64,000 nt of DNA from Lamellibrachia satsuma (Eukaryota; Annelida; Polychaeta; Sabellida; Siboglinidae), in assembly GCA_033239005.1 (NCBI GenBank), contig BSQZ01000128.1, forward strand, positions 602,001 to 666,000, in the 5' to 3' direction. Shown piece by piece: positions 1 through 12,968 of the stretch. A program made the translations under genes and the position numbers. The notes below the pieces were generated by a model that did not search any database, had not been told where the DNA came from, and worked only from the letters and a program-made list of their open reading frames with translations. Within the stretch, counting starts at the first letter, position 1, and each line of letters opens with the position of its first letter.

Positions 1-2040
1 TGGCCATTTTAATTATATGAAACCATAAACCAGCTGCGTATCAGTTAACTGTTGTACTTTCCCTTTAATATTTATGTACCAGAGTACCGCAGTACCAACG
101 ACATTGTTATAAAGTTCAAGAATACTGGTAATTATTTCCAGATAGGTAATTCTAGAGTTGTAAATTGTGTGATGTGATATCATTAATTTGATACAGTGGA
201 TGTTATGTAGCATCGGCAGTGGTTACAAGACAGCTGAAGTTTGAAATGGGGTTTCATTACAAGCGTGGGAAAGAGTATTGCCATTTATGATTTTATGTCA
301 TAGTATTCTCATCATGAAATAACTGTGTTACAACTGTTGTTGTTTCTGTCTATATGTGGGAAATATGCACAGTGTGACAGGATTACAAATTGGTAATTTG
401 TCTTAAGCGATGATGCTCCTAACTCGTAATAATAATTTAAAAATAAATTACTAGTAACTAAACTTCTATTGCACCTAAATCTTCAGGAACCCGAACTTAG
501 CAAATCAGAATCTTTGATAAGCGTTATGACATCATAAATGCAGGCTCGTACAAGTCGTCATCCAAGCGAGTCACTGAGGGGTGCCAAAGATTTAGGAAAT
601 GCAATTTAAAAAAAATACGTCAGAATTTTGCGGAAAGGGGTAAGGGGAGTTAATTGGTGCAACTGCAGTTGAAGCTAGGAATACATGACACATCACACAT
701 TTACTTCCTGTGTAGAAATGTTTACTTTTCCTTGTATAGAATGTTATGATGTGAAAAACATCTATACGGACACCAGGTAGAAGGGACCTACATTTCATCT
801 AGTAGGCACTTTTCCAACTTCGTATACTCATACACCATGTGCTAGATAAGTCATCAAGTTTTTATATAAAGTGGCAGCTGGCTTAGACCCAGTGGCTTCT
901 CCTCATGAGGCAAGCATCATCCCACTGTTTAATGACTGGTAGGAAGCTCGTGATCATATAAACAGGATTACACTTAACTGATGGTGTTGGTGATGGAATA
1001 AACAGGATTAACTGCAACTCATTAGCCATCTGTATTACCATCACCATAATGATACCAGGAAAGCAGGAAATTATTATTATTCCAAATGCCAAGAGGGGGG
1101 GGGCATAATGCCATTGACCTCAATCTGTGTCTATTTTATCTTCATGTGCATATGTCACTGTAACATGCTTCCAATAAAACTGCTGTTTTATTTAAGAATA
1201 AGCAATAAATACCAATTTGTTGATGTGCCTGAAAACCGATATATTCAATTACTGATCCCTTGTCTGGCTGTAGGATTTTGCAGTAATCTACCCCAGAATT
1301 AGAGTTGAGTCATGGTGACAGTCATGTTCACAGCACTGCCACCATCTCGCTGACAAAGTTTTGTCAAAATCACATACCTCGTTTTAAATGCTCCCACACG
1401 TGATGCCCGTCAATGCTAACAAAATATCCACGTATTCATGCGCCTACGTGGTCCATAGCCCAAAAATTCCCATTAATCTGTCATGGACAGGCAGAGCTAG
1501 TAGTCTCTGTCTGTCTGTTAAGCTCTAAAAACGCACTATTTCACAGCCAATAGCTTCTACAAACAAACCTATGAATAAGCCTGCTTTAATTGCACTTACA
1601 TGTGACATCATCAATTTAATACACCCTACATTCGTGTGAAACAATAAAGAGTAAGTTCAACTGTGGTCTGACCTCTATAGCCATTCGGCAACAACACCTG
1701 ATTTAGCAGTGAAATATCAGAGTATTGTCAATGTTGACGTCATACCTGCGATGATTGAAATCCGTTCCTCGGGTGACGCATGTTATGTGAGCTTTTCTTT
1801 GTCAGACGGGGCAGTTAAGGACATGATTCACTCGTGCATGTCTATCAAATGGTCCAGTGACCAACGCCCACTGGTGAACTGAGACAGCATCATGCATGGG
1901 TGAACATCATTCATATGTGTAAAACACACCCTTATCTGGCTGAATGGTTTGCTTTCCGAAGTATCATATGTTACTGTAAGCTCTCATTGCTGGTCAATGG
2001 CTGTTTGTCAATGGACATGGGTATTTAATGATTTGAATAC
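1..2040. other. no gene recognised
   Basis: AT-rich sequence with only short open frames that show no domain, motif or splice context. A CTGTCTGTCTGT microsatellite lies near 1505. Nothing else was supportable. Confidence 0.6.
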
Positions 2041-2066
2041 TTACTTACTTAATCCTCTTGGCCCCT

Positions 2067-2516
2067 TCAGGAGCAAAGGGCTTCAACCATGTTTCTCCAC
2101 CTCACTCTCTTCTGGGCTATAGCTTTGGCCTCTTGCCAGGTGACCCCCACTTTTTCAAGATCTTGTAGTGTGGAGCGTCTCCAGTTGATTTTTGGCCTTC
2201 CTTGTCTTCTCTTTCCTTGTGGGTTATAGTCCAGTGCTTGTTTGGTTGTATTTGTTGGATCTTTTCTGAGTGTGTGGCCAATCCAGCTCCATTTTCTCCT
2301 CTTGATTGTAGTGCTTATTTCTTCCTGTTTGGTTTTCTTCCAGAGCTCTTTATTTGATATTTTGTTAGGCCACCATACCTTAAGGATGTATCGGAGGCGA
2401 CTGTTGATGAAGACTTGGAGTTAGTTGTTGAGATACTGAGTAGTTTTCCACGTTTCACAGCCATAGAGAAGAACTGGTTTTTAACGTTGGTGTTGAAAAT
2501 GCGGATCTTAGTGTTT
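2067..2516 (-). pseudogene. non-LTR retrotransposon ORF2 C-terminal fragment
   Basis: On the - strand the conceptual translation shows LLYGCETWKTTQYLN, then after an in-frame TAA, LQVFINSRLRYILKVWWPN, RKWSWIGHTLRK and PQGKRRQGRPKINWRR, finishing near AKAIAQKRVRWRNMVEALCS and a TGA at 2067-2069. These are hallmarks of the C-terminus of endonuclease-reverse transcriptases of animal LINEs. The piece is 5'-truncated, broken by at least one stop, and followed by a short AAGT repeat tail, as expected for a dead LINE insertion. Confidence 0.85.
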
Positions 2517-4859
2517 ATGGATAGTTGGGAAGGTTGATTTGAATAGTTGTAGACATTTTAAGCTTTTTGACCAATTATGTTCAGCTTTACGCAGATGAGA
2601 GTCATTGTCCAGGGAATGTATTATACCCTACAGGGTCACACTGTCATTTTGTGAATTTCCAAATGAGAAATACCTTTATAAAAAAGTTACCTATGCTGTT
2701 CTACTGGGTGCGTAATCCAAACTGTGTATTTACAGATGAACCACCAGCTTACACATCAACCTTGTATGTATTTTACTTGCTGTGGCATAGAAATCTGGCT
2801 ACAGCTTCTGGCAAGTGATTAATATGAAAATCATGCATACATGTATTTCGAACCCACTGACCATATGCCAGGTGCTGGATGGGTCAGTAAGTTGTACTCA
2901 GGTATTATGGAGTAGGCAACCGAACTGGGATTCAAAACAAGCACCTCTTTGAAGTTAGCACCCTGTACCAATGAAGTTATAGTGCTAACTGAATATTGGA
3001 AAATGGGTTTTCTGTTTTATTCCAGAAATTTTTTTTTAATGCATGTCTGGGCTTGGAGTTCTGGGGAATTAGACACAGTAAAGGTTTTGAAATTATTATA
3101 TAATGTGTTGGTGTTAAAGTACCCTTTCTCTTAATTATTTTTGTGTCAATGTTCTAATCAGTGTGTGGGTATTTATATGATTGATATGTATAAATGTATG
3201 CACTCCTAGGATAACGCAAGTAGATAATTAGACTTTCTGGCAGGTGCATTGTGTTCAATTCTTAAAATTTCTTGACAATTTAAGAATTTATCTGCAGCTA
3301 TAAATATGACAGCAGACGTGTTGTTTACGTCTGAGGTACAGTTTGCGTCATTCAGAGGAACAAATTACTGCGGGCTATTCCAGTAAAGCATCTTGTTGTT
3401 CATTTAAGCCAGCAATGACTGGTTCAACATCCTGCTGTAATAGACACTACTTCTCCATACAGTGAAACAGGTGTTGTTTATGTAGGTATACATGGACAGA
3501 TGATATGTACATTTTAAAAGGAATGTACAATTTTTTGTCATTGGTTAAAGTTATGATACAGTGAGCATTTCGTATAGATAAAATGGCCTAATTCCCCCCC
3601 AAAAAATTTATCTCAAAGTTCATATAAATTCACATTGCTATACTTTATTGCTGTAGTATATTCACCATTAGAACATATAAAAAAATTGGACAGGTCAATA
3701 AATCATCCAATAAAAATCATTATATTCCACCTTCAAAAGTGACTATTTATTATTCAACTGTCTTTTAATGCAGTAAAGTGGTATCTATATATGCTGTGAA
3801 ACTAACATATTTTAATTCATCACCAATCCATGTATTTTTATTTTAAAGTAATGTGTGGAAGATCATGTTGTTTTTAACCAACCAATGTCCGGGAAACAGT
3901 CATTCGGTTCACCAATGAAAATCATTGAACCTGACTCGCTACATTCCGTAGCCCAGTGTTTGGCCGGTGTGATTCAGGCTTTGATCGTGACACAGTTGTC
4001 TTAATCTGTCGGTCAGCGAACCAGTGCAAGTGTTGACGAGAAGTGTATATATCTCATTAAACTGGCTCACTGACCAGAGCAGTTCTCCGTAGTCTGTGTG
4101 CTCTATTTCATCAACACTAAGGAGGTCTTTGAACCAAGGAGGTCTTTCAATATACCTCTCACTCAAGCTGTCTCTCTGTTATTGGTGATTGAGCTAATAT
4201 CTATGTTGTTTCAGAGATAACGTAGGTGTAACAGTGGTTTCAATCAAGTTGGATGTACATGAAAACCCCTGGGGACAGCTAGCAAAAAATCTCCCCATAA
4301 TCCATTTTATGGAAGGCCTTAATTTTGAATAATATCCAACAGTTTTGGAGTGAGAGATAACCAGTTTAGTCGTTTAGCCATTTCTCACTCATGGCCTATA
4401 TTGGCATGCCATCGACAATGTCACAGTTATTCAATAAAAATAGTGTAGAACTTTGGTTTTATTGTCAATGTTATGTTCCCAATGTTAATGCATTATGAGA
4501 GGGAATGTTGAGTTTATTGGTTGTCAATTATAAATTTTTATGGCCCCAGGTGGTGGACAGTTTCAATGATGTTGGATGGTGCTTATGTCCAACCTACTTA
4601 TCAGTTGTGTGGAATACTGCCAGGGTTACAATATTGTGTTGCTGCAGTCAACTACAGCGTAGTAACAACGTTTAGTGCACTAGTTAGCTTTGCAGAACAG
4701 GGTTTTGCGAATTTAGAGCAAAAAAATTCTATCCTTTTCTATTTTACTACCTTCTTCTTTTCATAATTTAATATACACACTCACATATTAATAATAATAA
4801 CAACTTTACACATGCATGCACACACACACACAAACACACACATACACATCTATGTGTAA
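2517..4859. other. no gene recognised
   Basis: AT-rich intergenic DNA. Open frames at about 2567-2818 (+), 3939-4166 (-) and 4521-4766 (+) are short and show no recognisable motif. A CA-rich microsatellite lies at about 4811-4848. Confidence 0.6.
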
Positions 4860-5105
4860 CCCGCCCTCCTGAGATATGTGTCAACCTTGTTTTTAAACAT
4901 ATTCACACTGCTAGCAGTTACACAATCTGTATATAATTTGTTCATTGATTGTCCTCTATGAGGACGAGTACTTCCTGATATCCAATCTAATATCTTCACT
5001 GATCCTTTACTAATGTTACCTCATGTCCTCTAGTTCTATTATCTTTCTTGAGTGAGAAAAAAATATTTCTATCAATATTTTCATACTCATTCAGTTACAT
5101 ATACA
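4860..5105 (-). pseudogene. second non-LTR retrotransposon 3' ORF fragment
   Basis: Read on the - strand, frames with shifts and stops give NRTRGHEVTLVKDQ and then MNKLYTDCVTASSVNMFKNK followed by VDTYLRRAGYT. The order RTRGH ... W/N.L ... CV.A.SV..FK...D.YL is the usual C-terminal tail of CR1/L2-type reverse transcriptase ORFs. It is degraded and 5'-truncated. Confidence 0.65.
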
Positions 5106-5324
5106 TCTTGAACTGAATAATTGGCAGAGTCCATACCTATGTCAGGAACATCCAGTGTGTATTCACAAATTAGTCTGCTCTAGTTACATTATGCATTAAT
5201 GATGTGTTCAGTTGTGATGCCAAAATCTGATTACATTTTATTTTACGGTCAATCATTTGACCACAAATGAGGACAACCGTAGAGTGCACCAGGTTCATAT
5301 GTGGCCAACCCAGGCTAATTACCA

Positions 5325-5510
5325 ACAGCTCTCTGGTTAGAGCACTGGACCGTACATGTTTTAGAGGACCTTGGTTTGAGTCCATCAACTACTGTTTAGA
5401 ATCTCACGTAACTTCGTATATCCCACATTGCCTGTGTATTTAGGAATATACCCTAAAATTCATTAGTCCCTTCTACCTGGTGTCTGTGCCAGGGGAAGTA
5501 AAACTGTTCC
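5325..5510 (+). mobile_element. tRNA-derived SINE, copy 1
   Basis: The head has A-box-like GGTTAGAGCACTGG and B-box-like GGTTTGAGTCC. The body ends in TCCCTTCTACCTGGTGTCTGTGCCAGGGGAAGTAA-type sequence, which is shared with copies at about 5655-6145 and 7135-7325. Confidence 0.65.
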
Positions 5511-5521
5511 ATGCGCTCCTA

Positions 5522-5630
5522 ATTACTTTATATACAAGTTCATGACATGTAAATACAGTTCAACGACATGTAAATACAGGTTCATGACATGTAAATACAG
5601 GTTCATGACATGTAAATACAGTTCAACAAG
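5522..5630 (+). repeat. short tandem repeat, unit about 24 bp, four copies
   Basis: Repeated TTCATGACATGTAAATACAG with small variants, between two SINE copies. Confidence 0.85.
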
Positions 5631-5654
5631 TGATATTTTGGAGTAGTGAACTTG

Positions 5655-6145
5655 TGTGGTGCCGCTAGCGCAGTGGTCGTGTGTGGGGTGTGGTGGTTGT
5701 GTGTGGGGTGCGGTGGTTGTGTGTGGGGTGCGGTGGTTGTGTGTGGGATGTGGTGGTTGTGTGTGGGGTGCGGTGGTTGTGTGTGGGGTGCGGTGGTTGT
5801 GTGTGGGGTGTGGTGGTTGTGTGTGGGGTGTGGTGGTTGTGTGTGGGGTGCGGTGGTTGTGTATGGGATGTGGTGGTTGTGTGTGGGGTGCGGTGGTTGT
5901 GTGTGGGATGTGGTGGTCGTGTGTGGGGTGCGGTGGTTGTGTGTGGGGTGTGGTTGTTGTGTGTGGGATGTGGTGGTCAAGTGATAGAGCGTCTGGCTTT
6001 CGGTTGAAGGGATGGGTTCGAAACCACCTGCTGCCATTTTGAAACTTGGGCAGTTTCATTCACCCCACTTTGCCTGTGTCTTTCAGAAGAGACACTAAAA
6101 GCCTTCTGTCTGGTTTCTGTGCCAGGGGAAGTAACATATCTCACA
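5655..6145 (+). mobile_element. tRNA-derived SINE, copy 2, with internal minisatellite
   Basis: It starts with CTAGCGCAGTGGTCGTG. A 20-bp array interrupts the A-box side, then GGTCAAGTGATAGAGCGTC and the B box GGTTCGAAACC follow. The body CCCACTTTGCCTGTGTCTTT...AGAGACACTAAA...GTGCCAGGGGAAGTAA matches copies 1 and 3. Confidence 0.7.
5672..5985 (+). repeat. 20-bp minisatellite, about 15-16 units
   Basis: Unit GTGGTTGTGTGTGGGGTGYG. Since 20 is not a multiple of three, all frames read the same 20-residue cycle, which explains overlapping open frames in both directions here; none is a gene. Confidence 0.95.
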
Positions 6146-6149
6146 CAGT

Positions 6150-7134
6150 GAAATGAAAAAACCTGTTGTTGTTGTCTCTACACTCACTATACTACCAGTT
6201 TAGCTGTGATCAGCTGTAAAGGGAGTATCTCATTAAGCACCAAGCCTCAAGCAAGTAAAAAGGGCGACCAAGTTGGTGATTTGGAACAACGACTTATTGA
6301 AATCTATTTACATGTCGTGAAAACTTATTCATGGTAAATGCATAAGGTGGTGTCTCTATCTGTAAAGCTCACAAAAAATCCTGCATTAGCCCTGCAAAAG
6401 GACTGTTTGAAGTATATATCATAAGAAAACAGCAGCTGTCCTGTATTCGGCCAAGCGTGTCCATGTGTTTAGTCTGGTCCAGATATACTCATTGAAGCAT
6501 GTCATGTAGAAGCTATGGCCTGTGTAGACTGCTGATATCAGACAGTACCATGGCACAAGCTGATATTGTTTCCATTCTTAGTGTGATTACAGTGTTCGGT
6601 TTGTTGATGACAGCTCGTCTGTATACAAACTTATTCACTCCTTGTGACGTTTCACATAAGGCAATCAATGCCATCCAGTCCTATCTGCTGACAATCTTTC
6701 CGTGTGCTATGTTGTCATTTTCCATGGTTTGTGCTTCTCTTATGATGGTTTTGTCAGTCGGTTTCTTTTGGGCATCCTCGTTTCCTTTTTCCTGATGGTT
6801 TCCAGACCCAAATGTGGACCTTTATCTTCTGTTCAATATTATTAACTTTACTGGTTCTGCAGTCACTCTTTCAAGGACTTTCTCGTTGTTGTTCAATCGC
6901 TCTATTTGATGTTCAAAAGCCTACACAATCATTTGGTCCAGAAACTCGATAGTTTCTGTTTGGTTGTCTTGCTTGTTTTCCATGTTTCAGAGCAATAAAG
7001 TGTCTGTATACTTGGCTAGTCCAAATTGTCACTTTGATAGCCTGTTAAAAATGTGCTATGTTGGGCTCATTTCCACTCAACATTTTGTGACACGGTGACA
7101 TTTGGCTACCTGGATACTCGTGTCACACTTAACA
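6150..7134. other. no gene recognised
   Basis: One hydrophobic open frame of 98 codons (about 6499-6795, +) has no recognisable motif, no splice support and no homologue I can name. I treat it as chance. Confidence 0.5.
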
Positions 7135-7325
7135 CCATGAAGCCATCGATGTGGCTCTGCAGTCCTGTCAGTTGAAAAGACCATAGTTCAAGTCCACCTG
7201 CTGCTAAGTTTAGACAACTTTGTTCGGCCCACTTTGTCTGTGACTTTTGGAAGAGACACTAAACGCAGTGGGTCCCTTGTGCCTGATGTCTATGCCAGCG
7301 GAGGTAATGTGTCCCACACAGGGGG
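7135..7325 (+). mobile_element. tRNA-derived SINE, copy 3
   Basis: B-box-like AGTTCAAGTCC followed by the shared body: CCCACTTTGTCTGTGACTTTTGGAAGAGACACTAAA and CTATGCCAGCGGAGGTAA, parallel to copies 1 and 2. The A box is degraded. Confidence 0.6.
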
Positions 7326-8460
7326 TAGAGCCTGCCGTGGACTCACTATCTCTGACATAGAATGGCAATGCGCAATAGTTGGAAAACTGTTGGATATATA
7401 CTATATGAAGAATGACATAGACAAGGGTACAATATAAGTCTAGAGAGCCAATTGAAAGTTGGACAACTCTACCACTGATGCAGTTGGGACCAGTCATGAT
7501 GATGCAGACAGTTACCTCTTCAGACTGTCAGTCTACATACAGCCTGAATGGCAGGGGAGATGTTACTGTTGTGATTGGCATTGAAGAATGTTATGACTGA
7601 ACAAAATGTTATATTCTGGTTTTGTGCAGTGAATGTATGACTACAGTGGGGGCCAGATGGGCTACGGAGTGTGAAGTCTAGGAATAGCTGGAGTTATGGA
7701 GCAGAACTGAGATTGAGGGGTTAGGCATTTACTTTTCTGGTTTACATTATGTGTCTAAAGAAAGTGGTATGTTTTTAACAATATTGTAAGTGTAACTTAT
7801 AATTGTAACAAAGAGCTATCTCACAAACGTGACACATTGGGTGTTTTGTGTTGAGTGATGACATAGTCACATGTTCAGTTGCGGGGCTGTTGTTATAGGG
7901 ACAAATAAACTTTTCCTGATTTTTGTGATCCTAATTGTTGGGTTAAATCAAAGTGTCAGACACATAAACAGCATACAACAGTGTACAGCATTGCACAGGG
8001 GGATTCCTTGGGCATTCCCTGAGGGTATTTTTATCATGGGTGACATCACTGTTGACCAATGGCTTCCTCATCTAGAACACTTTAAGCTTTAAAAAATTGT
8101 GCCAGTGTGCCTGAAATGGTGTCTAGAAATAAAATATCTCTTGGTTAATTGTTATACTGGGACATCTGCAAGGGGTATGTGACCATATAATTATGGCAAC
8201 ATGATGGGCCTGGCCTACTTCATGGTAGTAAGCTATAACTGGGACCGATCTGCAAGATCATGGCTTTGATGACACCAATGCCACTAGTGACTCAGCAGTA
8301 GTAGCAACATGGTGTCATTGTGTCGACTGAACGCCTCACAAAGCTGGGCCCCGTGAGCTTTGTCACTGTCACACAAAAGTTAACAGTACAGCCTGGCACC
8401 AAACTTGTAATGAATGTACACACGTGGTCACTGACTTGGAACAGCTGCTGGTTTTCCCAC
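7326..8460. other. no gene recognised
   Basis: Unique-looking intergenic sequence. The open frame at 7871-8092 has no recognisable feature. Confidence 0.5.
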
Positions 8461-8464
8461 TGTT

Positions 8465-11400
8465 GTTGTTGTTACTATTATTAATAGACTCTACTGGCTG
8501 CTACTACTGTACTACTGGGTGTTTCTGTGGGTACTGTTGTTATTGTTGCTATTATTAATAGACTCTACTGGCTGCTACTACTGTACTACTGGGTGTTTCT
8601 GTGGGTACTGTTGTTATTGTTGCTATTGTTAATAGACTCTACTGCTATTACTGTACTACTGGGTGTTTCTGTGGGTACTGTTGTTGTTACTGTTGTTAAT
8701 AGACTCTACTGCTATTACTGTACTACTGGGTGTTTCTGTGGGTACTGTTGTTGTTGCTATTATTAATAGACTCTACTGCTATTACTGTACCACTGGGTGT
8801 TTCTGTGGGTAATGTTGTTGTTGTTACTATTGTTAATAGACTCTACTGCTATTACTGTACTACTGGGTGTTTCTGTGGGTACTGTTGTTGTTACTATTGT
8901 TAATAGACTCTACTGCTATTACTGTACTACTGCGTGTTTCTGTGGGTACTGTTGTAGTTGCTATTGTTAATAGACTCTACTGCTATTACTGTACCACTGG
9001 GTGTTTCTGTGGGTACTGTTGTAGTTGCTATTGTTAATAGACTCTACTGCTATTACTGTACTACTGCATGTTTCTGTGGGTACTGTTGTAGTTACTATTG
9101 TTAATAGACTCTACTGCTATTACTGTACTACTGGGTGTTTCTGTGGGTAGTGTTGTAGTTACTATTGTTAATAGACTCTACTGCTATTACTGTACTACTG
9201 CGTGTTTCTGTGGGTACTGTTGTAGTTACTATTGTTAATAGACTCTACTGCTATTACTGTACTACTGGGTGTTTCTGTGGGTAGTGTTGTAGTTACTATT
9301 GTTAATAGACTCTACTGCTATTACTGTACTACTGCGTGTTTCTGTGGGTACTGTTGTAGTTACTATTGTTAATAGACTCTACTGCTATTACTGTACTACT
9401 GGGTGTTTCTGTGGATAATGTTGTTGTTGTTACTATTGTTAATAGACTCTACTGCTATTACTGTACCACTGGGTGTTTCTGTGGGTAGTGTTGTAGTTGC
9501 TATTGTTAATAGACTCTACTGCTACTACTGTACTACTGGGTGTTTCTGTGGGTACTGTTGTAGTTGCTATTGTTAATAGACTCTACTGCTATTACTGTAC
9601 CACTGGGTGTTTCTGTGGGTACTGTTGTTGTTGCTATTGTTAATAGACTCTACTGCTACTACTGTACCACTGGGTGTTTCTGTGGGTACTGTTGTTGTTG
9701 CTATTGTTAATAGACTCTACTGCTACTGCTGTACCACTGGGTGTTTCTGTGGGTACTGTTGTAGTTGCTATTGTTAATAGACTCTACTGCTATTACTGTA
9801 CTACTGGGTGTTTCTGTGGGTAGTGTTGTAGTTACTATTGTTAATAGACTCTACTGCTATTACTGTACTACTGCGTGTTTCTGTGGGTACTGTTGTAGTT
9901 ACTATTGTTATTAGACTCTACTGCTATTACTGTACTACTGCGTGTTTCTGTGGGTATTGGCCATATTGCTGCTGCAATATGTTTCAATAGAATCATTTCG
10001 GGCCAGAACAGTCTGATTATGTTAAGCAGCTGATCCACTTAAGCAGTACTGTTGTTGTTGCTATTGTTAATAGACTCTACTACTATTACTGTACTACTGG
10101 GTGTTTCTGTGGGTACTGTTGTTGTTGTTACTACTGTTAATAGACTCTTCTGCTATTACTGTACTACTGGGTGTTTCTGTGGGTAATGTTGTTGTTGTTA
10201 CTACTGTTAATAGACTCTTCTGCTATTACTGTACTACTGGGTGTTTCTGTGGGTAATGTTGTTGTTGCTATTATTAATAGACTCTACTGCTATTACTGTA
10301 CTACTGGGTGTTTCTGTGGGTACTGTTGTTGTTGCTATTGTTAATAGACTCTACTGCTATTACTGTACTACTGGGTGTTTCTGTGGGTATTGTTGTTGTT
10401 GCTATTGTTAATAGACTCTACTGCTATTACTGTACTACTGGGTGTTTCTGTGGGTAATGTTGTTGTTGCTATTATTAATAGACTCTACTGCTATTACTGT
10501 ACTACTGGGTGTTTCTGTGGGTAATGTTGTTGTTGTTACTATTGTTAATAGACTCTACTGCTATTACTGTACTACTGGGTGTTTCTGTGGGTACTGTTGT
10601 TGTTGCTATTGTTAATAGACTCTACTGCTATTACTGTACTACTGGGTGTTTCTTTGGGTACTGTTGTTGTTGCTATTTTTAATAGACTCTACTACTATTA
10701 CTGTACTACTGGGTGTTTCTGTGGGTACTGTTGTTGTTGCTATTGTTAATAGACTCTACTGCTATTACTGTACTACTGGGTGTTTCTGTGGGTACTGTTG
10801 TAGTTGCTATTGTTAATAGACTCTACTGCTATTACTGTACTACTGGGTGTTTCTGTGGGTACTGTTGTAGTTGCTACTGTTAATAGACTCTACTGCTATT
10901 ACTGTACTGCTGGGTGTTTCTGTGGGTAGTGTTGTAGTTGCTACTGTTAATAGACTCTACTGCTACTACTGTACTGCTGGGTGTTTCTGTGGGAACTGTT
11001 GTAGTTGCTATTGTTAATAGACTCTACTGCTATTACTGTACTACTGCGTGTTTCTGTGGGTACTGTTGTAGTTGCTACTGTTAATAGACTCTACTGCTAT
11101 TACTGTACTACTGCGTGTTTCTGTGGGTACTGTTGTAGTTGCTACTGTTAATAGACTCTACTGCTATTACTGTACTACATGCGTGTTTCTGTGGGTACTG
11201 TTGTAGTTGCTATTGTTAATAGACTCTACTGCTATTACTGTACTACTGCGTGTTTCTGTGGGTACTGTTGTAGTTGCTATTGTTAATAGACTCTACTGCT
11301 ATTACTGTACTACTGCGTGTTTCTGTGGGTACTGTTGTAGTTGCTGTTGTTAATAGACTCTACTGCTATTACTGTACTACTGCGTGTTTCTGTGGGTACT

Positions 11401-11934
11401 GTTGTAGTTGCTGTTGTTAATAGACTCTACTGCTATTACTGTACTACTGCGTGTTTCTGTGGGTACTGTTGTAGTTGCTGTTGTTAATAGACTCTACTGC
11501 TATTACTGTACTACTGCGTGTTTCTGTGGGTACTGTTGTAGTTGCTATTGTTAATAGACTCTACTGCTATTACTGTACTACTGCGTGTTTCTGTGGGTAC
11601 TGTTGTAGTTGCTATTGTTAATAGACTCTACTGCTATTACTGTACTACTGCGTGTTTCTGTGGGTACTGTTGTAGTTGCTACTGTTAATAGACTCTACTG
11701 CTACTACTGTACTACTGCGTGTTTCTGTGGGAACTGTTGTAGTTGCTACTGTTAATAGACTCTACTGCTACTACTGTACTACTGCGTGTTTCTGTGGGTA
11801 CTGTTGTAGTTGCTATTGTTAATAGACTCTACTGCTATTACTGTACTACTGCGTGTTTCTGTGGGTACTGTTGTTGTTGCTATTATTAATAGACTCTACT
11901 GCTATTACTGTACTACTGGGTGTTTCTGTGGGTA
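8465..11934 (+). repeat. long minisatellite, unit about 61-69 bp, about 50 units
   Basis: The unit contains TTAATAGACTCTACTGCTAT, TACTGTACTACTGGGTGTTT and CTGTGGGTACTGTTGTWGTTG. The length varies through small GTT indels. There are block-wise variants (GGGTG versus GCGTG after CTACT). It is interrupted once at about 9956-10046 by a foreign unit that also caps the array's right end. Confidence 0.97.
9956..10046 (+). mobile_element. embedded 90-bp element, copy 1
   Basis: Begins TATTGGCCATATTGCTGCTG, contains the palindrome CATATTGC/GCAATATG, and ends GATCCACTTAAGCAG. It is nearly identical to 11935-12027. Family not recognised. Confidence 0.6.
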
Positions 11935-12027
11935 TTGGCCATATTGCTGATGCAGTATGTTTCAATAGAATCATTTCGGGCCAGAGCAGTCTGATTATGT
12001 TAAGCAGCTGATCCACTTAAGCAGTGC
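11935..12027 (+). mobile_element. embedded 90-bp element, copy 2, at array edge
   Basis: Same sequence as the copy at 9956, but followed by unique DNA (GCTTTTTGATACAGCAGC...), so this is probably the original right flank of the array. Confidence 0.55.
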
Positions 12028-12965
12028 TTTTTGATACAGCAGCAATTAAGGGAGAGATTCCATCCAAAACATTATATAGGATTCTACTAGCGGCTGATTC
12101 TGTTATCCGAGATTCTGTACTGATGTTGCTTTATTGCCACTGTTACTACTGCTGCCACCGCCGCCACTGCTGCTGCTAGTAATGATGTCTTTCTGCTAGT
12201 AATGTTGCTACTACTACTGTTACTAGGAATGCCAGACTGTATATTTGACTGCTGCTCATTGCCACTACTACTGCCACTTTCACTTTCACTTCCACTGCCA
12301 CCAGTACCACTACATATCTGCTACAGATATCTACAATGACAGTTTATGCTAGGGTTATGTCTGATCAAATTGCTTCCACATGATACACCAACTGAGGACA
12401 TTGTGTTTATATTTGTCCAGGCCATATGGGATCAGTAACCACTAATCAATAATGCCACTGAGGTATTGAGGACTAGAGCCGGACCAGTGGTTCGTTAAGG
12501 TGAACGGCCATGGACGACCTCACGAAGTGACTCACTTCCACAGTAATTACCTGTACCAGTAATAGAGTAGAGTGCAGCATGAACACATAGTGTAGCACTG
12601 GATTGACTGGAAAGGGAAAACTAATGACAATGTTGGTTATATTGCGCAAAATCAGAAAGAAAGATGGCAGAATTTATAGTTCACGTGATGAGACAGAGAG
12701 AATTAGAACATCTACTGATGATGGGTAAAAATTATGGAAAAAGAAGTAAAATTAAATTAAAATCCTCACTAACCTAGCAGCCTGTCTAGGAATACGTGCA
12801 ACAGAACTGTTACAAGACACCTGTGGCCATGGGAAATGGAGAGTCATGGTGGTTTCTGTTGACTGTATTATACTATATATTATTGTATTGATGTGTATGC
12901 TATTTATATGTCATCTATACATTGACACGTCAATCGCCGTTGTCGGATGTACAGTCACGCCCCGT
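12028..12965. other. no gene recognised; CTG/CCA-rich low complexity at 12128-12305
   Basis: Trinucleotide-like runs such as CTGCTGCCACCGCCGCCACT occur at the start; the rest is unremarkable. Confidence 0.5.
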
Positions 12966-12968
12966 TAA

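Noticed and set aside
3939..4166. 75-codon - strand frame with ordinary amino-acid composition
   Set aside because: No recognisable domain, no splice-consistent neighbours; likely chance.
5960..6040. Functional tRNA gene
   Set aside because: A and B boxes are present but the cloverleaf is not complete, and the body matches two other SINE copies.
5523..6059. His/Thr/Pro-rich or Cys/Gly-rich frames
   Set aside because: Six-frame openness of a 20-bp minisatellite within a SINE.
8465..11934. CRISPR-like regular repeats
   Set aside because: Units are contiguous without unique spacers, and the DNA is from an animal genome.
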